This document shows positions 44,447 through 54,690 of a DNA stretch of 64,000 bases, piece by piece. The notes below the pieces were generated by a model. The model had not been told where the DNA came from. It was given only the letters and a program-made list of their open reading frames with translations, and did no database searches. Source of the stretch: Diphasiastrum complanatum (lineage: Eukaryota; Streptophyta; Lycopodiopsida; Lycopodiales; Lycopodiaceae); contig CM055115.1 of NCBI GenBank assembly GCA_029204225.1, forward strand, positions 8,861,466 through 8,925,465, given 5' to 3'. The position numbers and the translations under genes are program-made. Position 1 is the stretch's first letter. Each line of letters begins with the position of its first letter.

Positions 44447-45391
44447 TCAACAAAATTTCGTTACTGCAGAAATGAGTTTTGTCCTACCCGCGACTATGTC
44501 ATCAAAAAGATCACGTACGGTGCACTCCAAACTTTCCAAACCACAGTTCAGACTGTTTAAGCTATGCCGAAGCTCCGTAACATCTGACATTCGCAATTCG
44601 AACGAGCGCGGAACCTGTTCTCCAAATGACTGAAATTCAATGAAAAAATTATCCACATGAGCTTGCATGTTTCCAAATTCTCGTAGAAGGATTTTCTCTT
44701 TCGTTTCCTCACTGAACCGCAAGCCAATTCGTTCGATAAGCGTTTGATGTGAATTAGACGTAGATTTAGCCCATTCGCCCGTCGAACAAATCGCAATCAG
44801 TTTAGCGGAGTAAGAACTATCCATGTGAAGGAGTCCAAACAGAAGAATCATTGAAACGAAAGAAATTATGCTCTTCATGGGGTAAATTACTGCGCAAGGA
44901 TCAAATTGCTTTGCATATCTGCTACCAAAATACCAAAGCTCCTCCTCTGCCTCAAGTTTCATATCAACAAGTTGCTTGTTTGCTTGATGTATTCTGGACA
45001 TCTCTCGTCGGCAATGACTTAGAGCCTGAACTATGGTATCATAATCATCCCCACCTGCTTGAAGAGCTTCAACAGCTATATGGACTACCCGCCCATAAAT
45101 TCGCAATCTGGAAATACCCGTCATCAAAGCTTTATAAACATTCATAAGTCGCACTGTCTCATCCATCAGAGTACTAAAGCATTTTAATGGAAAAACAACC
45201 TTCTCCGCTAAATCCAAAACGGCTGCAAGGGAAGATCTGAGGATATCCACAGCATACTGCATCCAGTCTATTGTGAAAAACTTATCTCCAATTGACTCTT
45301 CCAATTTTTGCAGACATGACAACAAATTGTCGTGAAATGACATATTGGCAGCACCATGACCGTGAGATCGCAGCGAATTCACAAAAACCAT
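44447..45391 (-). CDS. BYPASS1-like protein (BPS1/DUF793 family)
   Basis: A 314-residue single open frame, the only intact non-transposon gene here. N-terminal half: LLSCLQKLEESIGDKFFTID, WMQYAVDILRSSLAAVLDLA and VRLMNVYKALMTGISRL, as in BPS1-type proteins. A hydrophobic stretch lies at residues 182-190 (ISFVSMILL). The C-terminal end LECTVRDLFDDIVAGRTKLI matches the family's conserved LE-QV-DVFH-IV-SRTE segment. Known: BYPASS1 limits production of a root-derived mobile growth signal in Arabidopsis; biochemical activity is unknown. Length fits the family (about 300-400) and no intron is needed. The start could also be Met17 (MSFHDN). TATA box lies 370 bp upstream. Confidence 0.82.
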   Translation of the reverse strand: MVFVNSLRSHGHGAANMSFHDNLLSCLQKLEESIGDKFFTIDWMQYAVDILRSSLAAVLDLAEKVVFPLKCFSTLMDETVRLMNVYKALMTGISRLRIYGRVVHIAVEALQAGGDDYDTIVQALSHCRREMSRIHQANKQLVDMKLEAEEELWYFGSRYAKQFDPCAVIYPMKSIISFVSMILLFGLLHMDSSYSAKLIAICSTGEWAKSTSNSHQTLIERIGLRFSEETKEKILLREFGNMQAHVDNFFIEFQSFGEQVPRSFELRMSDVTELRHSLNSLNCGLESLECTVRDLFDDIVAGRTKLISAVTKFC

Positions 45392-45696
45392 GGCGTTGTT
45401 TCTTTAGGCAGAGTTAAGGAAGCAACCTTTGCCGTCTGTGTATTTTGCAGAAATCAAGGTAAGGCTACCTGCCTACCGCTGTACCTTCTGAAATAGCTTG
45501 AGAACGTTGTCAAGAAAAAAAAATTATGAAGTAAAATTCGCCTTGAGATTTTCGACGAACCCAGCTACGGATTATCACTGACTCAGAGGTTCGAAGGAAT
45601 TTATTGAGTTCCGCCCTCTGTCTCTTACATTCAACACGTCTGCATTCAAGTAAGGCTGTTCTTGGCAAATCGTTCGCGCTCTCACTCTCGCTCGCT

Positions 45697-45700
<4 letters not shown>

Positions 45701-45730
<30 letters not shown>
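45701..45730. repeat. CT microsatellite in the BYPASS1-like 5' leader
   Basis: Fifteen CT units (GA on the gene's strand), preceded by a degenerate CTCG-rich stretch from 45683. It lies between TATA box and start codon, so it is probably transcribed. CT/GA leaders are common in plant genes. Confidence 0.9.
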
Positions 45731-45734
<4 letters not shown>

Positions 45735-45764
45735 CAAGTGTGTGGTGTTCTCTCTATGGATCTC

Positions 45765-45772
45765 TATTTATA
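45765..45772 (-). promoter_or_regulatory. TATA box of the BYPASS1-like gene
   Basis: TATAAATA on the minus strand, in CATATAAATAGAG. Transcription would start about 30 bp downstream, near 45735, giving a leader of about 340 nt that includes the CT/GA repeat. A close match to the plant TATA consensus. Confidence 0.65.
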
Positions 45773-45847
45773 TGCTATTTGGACACCTTCAGAAACCCTA
45801 GTCGTTACATAATATGTAGTACCCTAGAACGTGACTAAATGCATATT

Positions 45848-46120
45848 GGACCCCTAAGAGGGCTAAAACTTGGGACCAAAAAACACTTGGGATACCAACC
45901 CAAAAAAGTGATCCAAAGGAGTTGCCTGGAATATGACTAGGTAATAGAATGCTATGGTTAACCTCGGTACTCGTTATTTATTTAGATATGTCGGACTATG
46001 CATCACATTTTCAAGTTGCACCGCATGCCAAAGTGCTATTTGTCTTTCAAAGAAAAGCAAATATGTCAACAAGGTGAGGATGAGGGTCTTCAGCTAGAGC
46101 CTGCACTACATCATGGGTGA
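45848..46120 (-). repeat. Repeat E, copy 2, upstream of the BYPASS1-like gene
   Basis: Inverted relative to 24635-24892. Homology ends about 75 bp upstream of the TATA box, so the distal promoter of this gene is repeat DNA. The sequence near 45880-45910 (GGTTGGTATCC on the gene strand) recalls an LTR edge, but no LTR pair was found. Confidence 0.7.
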
Positions 46121-46559
46121 CTAGGAGGAGGCTATGCTAGACATCACTAGTTGGCCTTTAGGTATCATGATTCAGCCCTATCTCCTCAGGCTTTACTATG
46201 AAGAATTTAGGATTTCACTTTTAGGTTGTTTACACGTTGCAGACTGATAGACGTTATAACAATTTGTGATTTGCTTTTATGAAATTTGGATAATGGAATT
46301 ATAGAAGTTGGAACTACATGCCATTCATCGTTTATGTATGTACTACAATTTCAGACTTGTCACTGTATTCTAATTATGGTAACAAGCATTACTTCCCCTC
46401 GCATCAGACAAGCATTCATTGCATTGAATAATGATCACTTAAATAAGAATAATGAGATTCTACTATATGAGCAAAACTTCATAAGTATAATCTTGAAAAT
46501 AGCATAGAGAGAGTAAATCATTCACATCAATAAAATGAGAATAGACTAACTCACTAACT
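46121..46559. other. No gene seen
   Basis: Between repeat E and the minus-strand copia copy. One short plus frame has no known domain. Confidence 0.5.
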
Positions 46560-47644
46560 TCACTTCATTCCATTTCAAAGAAATATGCGAGAACAAATGC
46601 TCCCTCGTAGATGTTCTAAATATGAAATAACCGTCTTAACTTCCATAACCACTTCTTGGCATTGGCCCTTCGATAATCGCAAGCCTGAATCCATTGGTGA
46701 GTGAGCTAGTTTACAATTGATCAAATTGTATCTGATAAGGGTATTGTGAAGATACCGTTGCTGAGTGATAAAGATTAGCCTTCTCGCTGTGTTGAATGCC
46801 CAAACAGAAGTGAGCTTTGCCCAAATCGGTCCTGTCAAGTTCGGAAGACAACATCTTTTTAGCATCCTTCACCAGATTGGTACTATTGTTGAAAAGCAAC
46901 GTATCATCGACATACGAGGTGATAATTATAAAAGATTACTGCATTAACTTGAAGTAGACATTAGAATCAGCCATAAAGTGCTTTGTGGAGCTTGTAGACA
47001 TGATGCTTCATACCTTCGTGAACGTATCCTTCAAGCTGGAGCATGTAGATGTCTTTTTCGATGATTATGTTCAAATAAGTTGTCTATACATCGAGTTGAT
47101 GTACTTCAAGGTCGGCTGTTGCAACATATGATAGGAGGGCTCGTATCAATGAATGCTTGACTACTAGACTGAAAGTCTCATTTTAGTCAATGTTGGGGAT
47201 CTGAGCGAATGCTCGTGCTACTAGTCGAGCCTTCCTTCGATCATAGCTCCATTGGCATTGTACTTGATGTTAAAGACCCATTTGCAATCAATAAGATTGT
47301 TGCCAGAGGGAGCTTCGACTAGTGACCATGTCTGGTTCTTGATCAGAGAGGAATACTCTATGTTCATCGCTTCTCTCCAAACATTAAAGTCTGGTTGTCT
47401 AAGTGCCTCTTCGACGGTAGTCGGCTCATGTATCTAAAGACATGCCAAAACTCAGGAATGTACTCTGTGGGCTGTGTGCGCACTCAGTTTCATCTTCTTG
47501 GAGGAGGTGCCATTGGCTGCCAATCCTTGGATTTGTTGTTGCTGAGTAACAACAACTTCTTTGTCTGACTCATTGTCGGGTAGTCCATCGACTATAGGCA
47601 CACTTGAGCCCGAGACTCGAATTGTCGTATCGGAGGCAGAGGCA
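46560..47644 (-). pseudogene. Copia RT part (family 1) with LTR-like end
   Basis: Minus strand: linker (47645-47450, Ser/Val-rich), RT start near 47400 (VWREAMNIEYSSLI, CKWVFNIKYNANGAMIEG), later SYVDDTLLFNNSTNLVKDAK (YVDD box at about 46905), LGKAHFCLGIQHSEKA and LINCKLAHSPMDSGLRLSKG. It then jumps at about 46660 into LTR/leader sequence (reverse of 23195-23320). Many stops and shifts. It lacks RNase H. Confidence 0.85.
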
Positions 47645-48170
47645 TCAAAGGTTTGCATGGAACTTTGCATTTGCCTTTGAAATCGTCAAACTGATCCTCG
47701 ATAAAGACTGTATCCCTACTGAATAAAATCGTATAGCTTGGTCAGATGAAGTGTATCCAATAAGGATGGTCTTGAGACCTTGGAAGTTGAATTTCTTCCT
47801 CGTCTCCTTTGGGATCTGCGCATAGGTGATGCATCCGAACACTCGAAGGTTCTTCATTGAAGCCTTAGAACCTGTCCAAACCTCATGTGGTGTTTTGCCT
47901 ACGAGGGCCTTAGTCGAACATTTGTTTTGAACATCAGCTGTAGTGGGGAGAGCTTCAACCCAGAAGCTCTTCGACAAAGATTCATGTGCCAGCATACATT
48001 TGGCTGCCTCGACCAGGGTACGATTCTCTTTCTTGAACTTAGTAGAGATGTACTCTCCACCATTATTGGACCTCAGGGCTTTGATTTGTCTGCCAATTTC
48101 TTTCTTTGCATGCTCCTTGAAGATTCTGAAACAATTGAAAGCTTTTGACTTCTTCTTGATAAAGTACATG
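47645..48170 (-). pseudogene. Copia integrase (family 1), internally deleted
   Basis: Reads YFIKKKSKAFNCFRIFKEHA, then LRSNNGGEYISTKFK, KENRTLVEAAKCMLAHESL, KTPHEVWTGSKASMKNLRVF and NFQGLKTILIGYTSSD. The second catalytic Asp is Asn here (RSNNGGEY; family 1 elsewhere has RFDNGGEY), and about 25 residues between FK and KENR, including most of the Glu region, are deleted. The frame is otherwise open for 174 codons. Confidence 0.9.
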
Positions 48171-48636
48171 AAAGATTATAAAACGACCCCCAAATAGACT
48201 GCCAATCTAAGGAAATTGCTAACGGAAGTCGTTCTATACCACAATTATAGCTCAAGCTCCATTGGGTTATGGAGTCGACTTATGAGCAAGAGTCTAAGAA
48301 TGGTTTAGAAGAGCACAACTCTATTCTTCATTTGCTTAGAGATTCAGCATTGCTCAACAAAAAGATGAATAGCCATTGTAATGGGCTCATAGGCTCAAGA
48401 GTCGGACAACAATAGGTGATGAGGAGTATATCACTTGCTAGGGCACTCACATTCAAAGGCTATACAGATTGACAGATGCATAAATAGCATATGAGCAAAT
48501 TCGTGTCCATGGTTCATAAATATAGCACTTGGATGAATAGCTTTTCTTGGATATTAGATTTTTTTTGGAATCTAGTCTACACAACTAAAAATGCAATCCA
48601 ACATCATATGTCTACAAAGCTTCAGAGAATACCTCT
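48171..48636. other. No gene seen
   Basis: Sequence between copia integrase and the first palindrome array. No domain; a short plus frame from 48491 runs into the array. Confidence 0.5.
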
Positions 48637-49570
48637 AACTCGAGCACTGTTCGAGTTGGACACCAAAATTTTGTCCAGATTATACACTCTTGGCAATTAT
48701 AGCAAGCCTGACAAAGGAACCATGGTCAAACTTCTGTTATGAATTGATCATTACCATTATGTTAGTTTGCATACCTAACTCGAGCACTTCTCGAGTTCCA
48801 CAATTTGGAATCTAGTCTACACAACTAAAAATGCAATCCAACATCATATGTCTGCACAGGCTTCAGAGCATAGCTCCAACTTGAGCACTTCTCCAGTTAC
48901 ACACCAAATTTTGTCAACATTATACACTCATGATATAGTATTAATACTTGTTCAACTAAAAGACAATCAAATATCATATGTCTACAAAAGGCTTCAGAGC
49001 ACAGCTCTAACTCGAGCACTGCTCGAGTTAGACAGTTTGAAATCTACTTTATAGAGCTCAAAAAGCAATAGCATATGAGATGTCTGTACAATGGAATCAT
49101 GGCATACATCTAACTCGAGCACTGCTCAAGCTAGACACCATTTTTGTCTAGATTACACACTCCTACCAATTATAGCAAGCTTGACAAAGGAATCATGGCA
49201 AACCTAACTCGAGCACTGGTCGACTTCCACAATTTGGAATCTGGTCTGCACAACTAAAAATGCAATCCAACATCATATGTCTACAAAGGCTTCAGAGAAT
49301 ATCTCCAAATGAAGCATTGCTCAAGTTGGACACCAACTTTTGTCCAGATTATACCCTCCTGACAAAGGATTCATATAATACATGTAGAACTGAGAAATAG
49401 TCAAATATGGTATGTCTACAAAAGGCTTCAGAGCACAGCTCTAATTCGAGCACTACTCGAGTTTGAAAATTTGTAATCTACTTTATACAACTCAAAAAGC
49501 AATTGCTAATAATATGTCTATACAATGGAATCATGGCATGCATCTGCCTCGAACACTGCTCAAGTTAGAC
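48637..49570. repeat. Palindrome array, block 1
   Basis: Nine copies of a 21-bp odd palindrome with arms AACTCGAGCA and TGCTCGAGTT around one base, at 48637, 48777, about 48870, 49009 (perfect), 49112, 49206, about 49308, 49443 and 49546. Spacing is about 93-140 bp. Flanks are repeated too: CTTCAGAGCA(C/T)AGCTC before and TTGTCCAGATTATACACTC after. Each perfect copy has two CTCGAG sites. No gene overlaps. Similar in style to transposon subterminal repeats. Confidence 0.88.
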
Positions 49571-49620
49571 ACCAACTTTGTCTAGCTTATACACTCTTGG
49601 CAATTATAGCAAGCCTGACA

Positions 49621-49623
<3 letters not shown>

Positions 49624-49669
<46 letters not shown>
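49624..49669. repeat. CT microsatellite
   Basis: About 23 uninterrupted TC/CT units just after block 1 of the palindrome array. Confidence 0.97.
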
Positions 49670-49671
<2 letters not shown>

Positions 49672-51174
49672 AGTTTTCAGAATATTGCAGATATTTCTCT
49701 AGCATTGTGAACTCTAGCAAGGCGATATTCCTCAACGCCTTGGATATCTACTCGTGAAACATTTAATTTATGACTACATTGTTTTCAAGGAATACAATAT
49801 AGCAATGCGCTAATATTCAAAGGGGTAGAGGTTTTCTAAGAGATCATTTAGACACATTGCGATTGAATGGCGATTTTGATAATGCTTGCAAGAGTATGGA
49901 GTCTTTGGAAATGTGCCTACCTTACTATTGCCACTACTATTGTACCTGTATGATCTTGTCACTTTCGTTGTACCTGCATGGACTATATGAACTTGTCGCT
50001 TCATTTTTCCTAAATGAATTGTAAATGCTAATGCTGACTTAGAAGCGTAATCTCTGATTGTGTGCCTGTATGATTTTGTCGCTTTTGTTGTTCTTGTGTA
50101 ATCTGTTATTGCTAATCTTGTCTGAGCAGCGTAATCTCTAATCGTATTCTCAAATCTTTGCTAGTGAAAACCTGGAGGGAAATTCAACTAGATTACTAAT
50201 CTCTAGTATAATCTCTGCTCTCTAGATTGCTAATCTCTAGTCTAATCTAAGCTCTTCCAAGAGCCACGTTTCAAAAAATCTGCAAGTCACTAGTTTCTAG
50301 TCTCTAGTAGTCTAAAATTGGGAGAACCAAAATTCAAATTTAGTCAAGGTGAGAGTTTGGCATAGAAGTCATATACCCAGTCGTTTCTTAATTAAAACAT
50401 AAATAAGACATAATTTTGCCATGTGTTTTTACAGCTTTTGCAATGCAATTTTGTTTTGGAAACACAAAAATGCATTTGGGAATATATATGTGAGCATTGA
50501 TATCTATGATTCTAGTTTCCTTTGATAATTATTTGAAATGTCTCACATATGTTTGAGCTCTTCTATATTTCACATATTAATTATGAAGTCATGTGTGTGT
50601 TATGAGACAATATATGAAGTCTCATGTATCACTAGTAACATATTTGATGACTAATGTCATCAAATATATTAAACAATTTGTTTAAAATGTTTGTCTTGAA
50701 CGTTTTTGGTGATACTTGACATATTGTAGCCATAGCCGATTTTGTATTTTTGCTCTAATCTAATGTGGTGTATAGACTCCTTGTATTTACTAATAGGATG
50801 TTGTTCCATTACCAAACTACTAGCCTTTAAATGAACAACTCTTTGTGTGATCAAATTTGCTCTAGTCTTGAATTTTTGGACTTTGAACAAAGATTGTTGT
50901 GTTATTAAATAATTTTTTTTGTTTCCTTAAAAAACAAAAATATCTTTTAAACCCTAATCAATGAAACTACCTAATGTAGTCCCAAAAATACTAGGTTTGA
51001 AATACACAAAGTCAGAAATACTAATGGTCATGACTCATGAGAAATTCAAATGAATGATTTCTTTATCATGTCAATAAGTTGTCATTAGAACATTGGGAAA
51101 AAAATTGGGGGAAAAATTGCATATTTTTTTTTTGGACACCTTCACTATAGTCTTAAAAAAAATTAGATCCAGCC
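49670..51174. other. Spacer between the palindrome blocks, no gene
   Basis: AT-rich, with a short run of TCTCTAGTCTAATCT-type repeats near 50190-50310. No coding domain. Palindrome copies are absent here, so the two blocks are separated by about 1.6 kb. Confidence 0.55.
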
Positions 51175-52455
51175 TACTCAAGCAGTGCTCGAGTTCTAGC
51201 CATTTCTTCTGCCCTCTCTATATGAACGCTTGTACTACAGTCTAGTCATTTTAGAACTTGAGGACTAACTCAAGTTGCAAGAGTTTTATAATGATACAAA
51301 TTTATGGGTTCCTGTCTTGATTTGAAATTCCAACTTTGACATGTTCCTCGAACAATGCTCGACTTAGATACTGTTAATTGATAAGTGAAGATGCTAAACT
51401 TTATTGGTTTCGTATTTTGAGAGCGGAAGAGATGGTCAATCTTGTCTTTCTTTCCAAGAGTGTTTGACTTTGACATGGTGGGCAACCAGCTTCTACTTCT
51501 AGCTCGAGCACTGCTCGAGTTAAGACACCAATTTAGGAAGTTTTTTTTTCTGAATTCACTAATATGGTTAAATTACTTTTTTGCACTCTTATCAAAGTAT
51601 ATGCAATCACCTTCTACCTCTAACCAGTGAGCACTGCTCAAGTTAGCCAAGAGATTATGTTGTTGATGTTCAATGTAGCACAAATTTCTCCATCCAACAA
51701 TTGTGTTCCAAGTTTGGCATGTAACTTGAGCAATGCTCAAGTTATAAACTTTTTATTGGTAAGTAAAAATATTGAAGTTTATTGGTTTTGTATTTTGAGA
51801 AGCTTTAACAGAAGTTCTAACAGTCTTATTTTTACAATGATGTTCTAGCACTGCTCGAGTTAGCCCAAATTATGTTATTGAAATTGAATGTGTCACAAGA
51901 TTTGTCCAGGCACCAATTTTGATCCGACTTTGAAATGGCCGGAAACTAGCTTCTACTTCTAACTCAAGCACTACTTGAGTTAGGCAATTTTTTCGAATTT
52001 TTTTTTGGAACTCACCACTATGGAAAACCTACAGATTTGCACTTTTATGAAAGTGGATTCAATTAGCTTTCCCCTCTAACTCGAGCATGGCTCGAGATAG
52101 CCAACATATTATGTTGTTGATGTTCAATGTAACACAAAATTTGTCCATCCGTCAAATGTGTTCCATATTTGACATGTAACTCGAGCAATGCTCGAGCTAG
52201 AAACTGTTTATTGGTAAATAAAAATACTGAACTTTATTGGTTTCGTATTTTGAGAGCGGAAGAGGGGGTCAATCTTGTCTTCCTTTCCAGTAGTGTCCGA
52301 CTTCGACATGGTGGGCAATCTGCTTCTACCTCTAACTCGAGCACTGCTCGAGTTAGCCAACAGATTATGTTGTTGATGTTCAATGTAGCACAAAATTTTT
52401 CCAATTGTGTTCCAACATTGACATGAAAGTTGAGCAATGCTCTAGTTATAAATTG
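51175..52455. repeat. Palindrome array, block 2
   Basis: Eleven further copies of the same palindrome, near 51186, 51347, 51503, 51627, 51724, 51843, 51962, 52078, 52183, 52334 (perfect) and 52432, in a larger tandem arrangement. The segment TGGTTTCGTATTTTGAGAGC recurs at 51408 and 52238 (about 830 bp), with half-units at 51787 and 52480. At 51724 both arms are changed symmetrically (AACTTGAGCA and TGCTCAAGTT), so the palindrome is kept. Lies directly upstream of the gene remnant at 52.7 kb. Confidence 0.88.
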
Positions 52456-52729
52456 TTTATTGGTAAGTAAAATGTTGAAGTTATTGTTTCGTATTTTCAG
52501 AAGCTTTAACAGAAGGAAGTTCTAACACTACTATTTTTACAGTGATGGATCATTTGTAGGAATAATTGTTCCCCTTATGAGTGACATCGAGAATTTAGTA
52601 AAGATTGACAATAAGTATGAGTGACATCGAGAATTTAGTTTGACAATAAGTATAAGTGGTACTTTGAGGTTTTTGAGAATGGTTCTAAATTAGACATATT
52701 TTTCTTTGTGCTTTGGATTGATACAGGAA
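52456..52729. other. No clear gene; possible upstream exon or promoter
   Basis: Contains a direct repeat (TATGAGTGACATCGAGAATTTAGT at about 52577 and 52617) and a TTGATACAG acceptor-like site at about 52725 before the following coding remnant. Confidence 0.4.
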
Positions 52730-53700
52730 ACACTACGAGTTGTGGATGTGTGGTGGATATTCAAGAGGAATTTGATGATTGTGGTTCTGCATTTTTGAAA
52801 ATATCTACTAAAAAGAATGAGAAATATTTTGAGATCTATGGTAGTATCGTTGATTATGATGTCGCGCTGATGGTAGCAAGCGTTTAGAAAAATCTGAACT
52901 CTTGCTACGGATAGAATTGGCTATTCACACAAGGAGATACTTGAAGGCTTTCGAAGGGCCAAAAGCAAAATTCAAAATTATCCTAGTTTTCTTGGGTCGG
53001 AAAGAAATGTTCCAAAAAAAAAGTCCAGACAATGAACTAAAGAAGTGGAAGGGACAAGTACTACGGAGAGACATAATCACCATGAATCACCTGCAAATAT
53101 GAATTTAGTGGTTACAATAGTGGACACAATTCCACCTAGGAGTTTTCAACCACCTTACAAAAAGAGCAAAAGAGCATGAAAAAGGGTGTCAAAGAAAAGA
53201 AGGATGTTTCGATTGAAGTTGTCTCAAAAAAATCAAAGGCCTCAAAATCATACGATGAAGATGCACTTGCAAAAACAAATATGAGATTGGATGCCTTTAA
53301 GAAGTTGTATCCTCTGGGTATACAAACTGAGATTCAAATTGATGTAACCAAGTGTGAGCTTCTCCCAGTGCAATATAACTGTAGGCCTTTCAATGGAGAT
53401 TATTGTGATGCGTTGCAGAGATTGTTGTTTAACACTATTGGGGTGAAGTTGCCCCCAGTAGATGTGATTCCATTTTATTCAAAAACTGGGGAGTTTGTAG
53501 AGGTGTTCGACAGCAAAATTTTAAAGGACAAGGCAGTACAGATAAAATTTTATGTTGTGGATGGACAACATACAATACAAGTGGCAATCTTTCACTTGGT
53601 TCCAACAAGGATGAACCCATTGAAGACATTTGAAGTGAAGAAAACTCAAATGATGAACAATAAATGTTGTTACACACTTTCAATAGGATCCAATGATTGA
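52730..53700 (+). pseudogene. Broken gene with ParB/DGQH-like segment
   Basis: Reads SCGCVVDIQEEFDDCGSAFL, then by a shift near 52875 ELLLRIELAIHTRRYLKAFE and FKIILVFLGRKEMF, then NLVVTIVDTIPPRSFQPPYK, then from 53176 a Lys-rich linker (GVKEKKDVSIEVVSKKSKAS) and a globular part: VTKCELLPVQYNCRPFNGDY, GVKLPPVDVIPFYSKTGEFV and IKFYVVDGQHTIQVA. The DGQH segment after a beta-rich stretch resembles ParB-type or DGQHR domains; this is inference. The last part is open for 174 codons. Two or three frameshifts make it a pseudogene unless introns repair them. The family is not certain. Confidence 0.5.
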
Positions 53701-54392
53701 GTACTATCTCCTCCTATGAAAGATCTTACAACAATTTGTGAATTGATTATCACTATCACTAGCTACTCAAATCTCTCTAAAACAAGATCTATTTCACATC
53801 AAATGATGGAGTATAGGCAAAGTTAGGATCTAACACTCTTAGCACGTGTGAAATACACTAAGAAACCAAATTTGACTCAAATACAATGATATTGCATGAA
53901 ACAAAATGGCTAAGATCTCAAAACAGTGCCTAGATCACATATAGATGAGATTGGCAAGCATACAACTGTGATTTTGGATCAACCAAGCAATCTCTTGACC
54001 AAACCAAATGTGTCCACCCAGGTCTAGGTGCCCTACCTAACCCTATTCAAAATCTTATAGCTTTTGATTGGCTCAACCAAATGGAATGAAACTGATTGCA
54101 ACAGAAACTAGACAAAAATAGCTTCAAAACAAGCTATCAAGCAAGATAAATGGATCAAACATGAGAGAGAACTTCCAAACTGAAATTGGATGTTCCTTAC
54201 ACGTGTCTGAGCACCTAATTCCGTACAGTACCAGGTCAGACCCAATCAATGTCCTTTTGATCTCTTTTGATCCAAGATTGAACAAGATAGCTAGGAAAAT
54301 GGGCCTTGACAACTTCTAGCTCAAGATTGATGAAATTTTTTTCACTTAGATGGATCAAAATGCATGGTAACCTTAGGTAGGCTCTGATACCA
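53701..54392 (-). other. Copia-type leader and primer binding site (minus strand)
   Basis: GCTCTGATACCA at 54381-54392 is the exact reverse complement of the tRNA-Met primer site TGGTATCAGAGC. A leader on the minus strand would run from here to lower positions, but no Gag was recognised before the 53.7 kb gene remnant. GCACGTGTGA lies at 53842-53851. Confidence 0.65.
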
Positions 54393-54690
54393 TGTTGAAT
54401 TTCACACGTGTGGACTGTCCACTACATGTACTTGTGATCTCCTAAGGTGTGTAGATGCACCAAGATCAAGACTAGATTGAGATTCAAGATCAATCTTGAA
54501 TCCTATGGCAAAAACACACTACTACATGCATTCAATCACTTCCAACTCTCACTCACACGTGTGGTAAGTATTCAAAAAATAATCTAAGTAAAAACACGCT
54601 GCTCTCCTCGGGTAGAGAGAGAAAATGCATCATCAGCTCTCGGGTAGAGAGAGAAAGCTAGAAATCCAATAACTCACAAAATCCATGAAA
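54393..54690 (-). repeat. LTR of a copia family 2-like element
   Basis: Starts TGTTGAATTTCACACGTG right after the primer site. It has CACACGTGTG at 54403-54412 and 54554-54563, as in the LTRs of the element at 35.4-37.9 kb. Two copies of CTCTCGGGTAGAGAGAGAAA-type sequence lie near 54610 and 54642. The outer end is not clear. Confidence 0.6.

Noticed and set aside
53176-53700. Bacterial horizontal transfer as the source of the DGQH-like segment
   Set aside because: Base composition matches the surroundings and the upstream segments look exon-like; nothing else bacterial is nearby.
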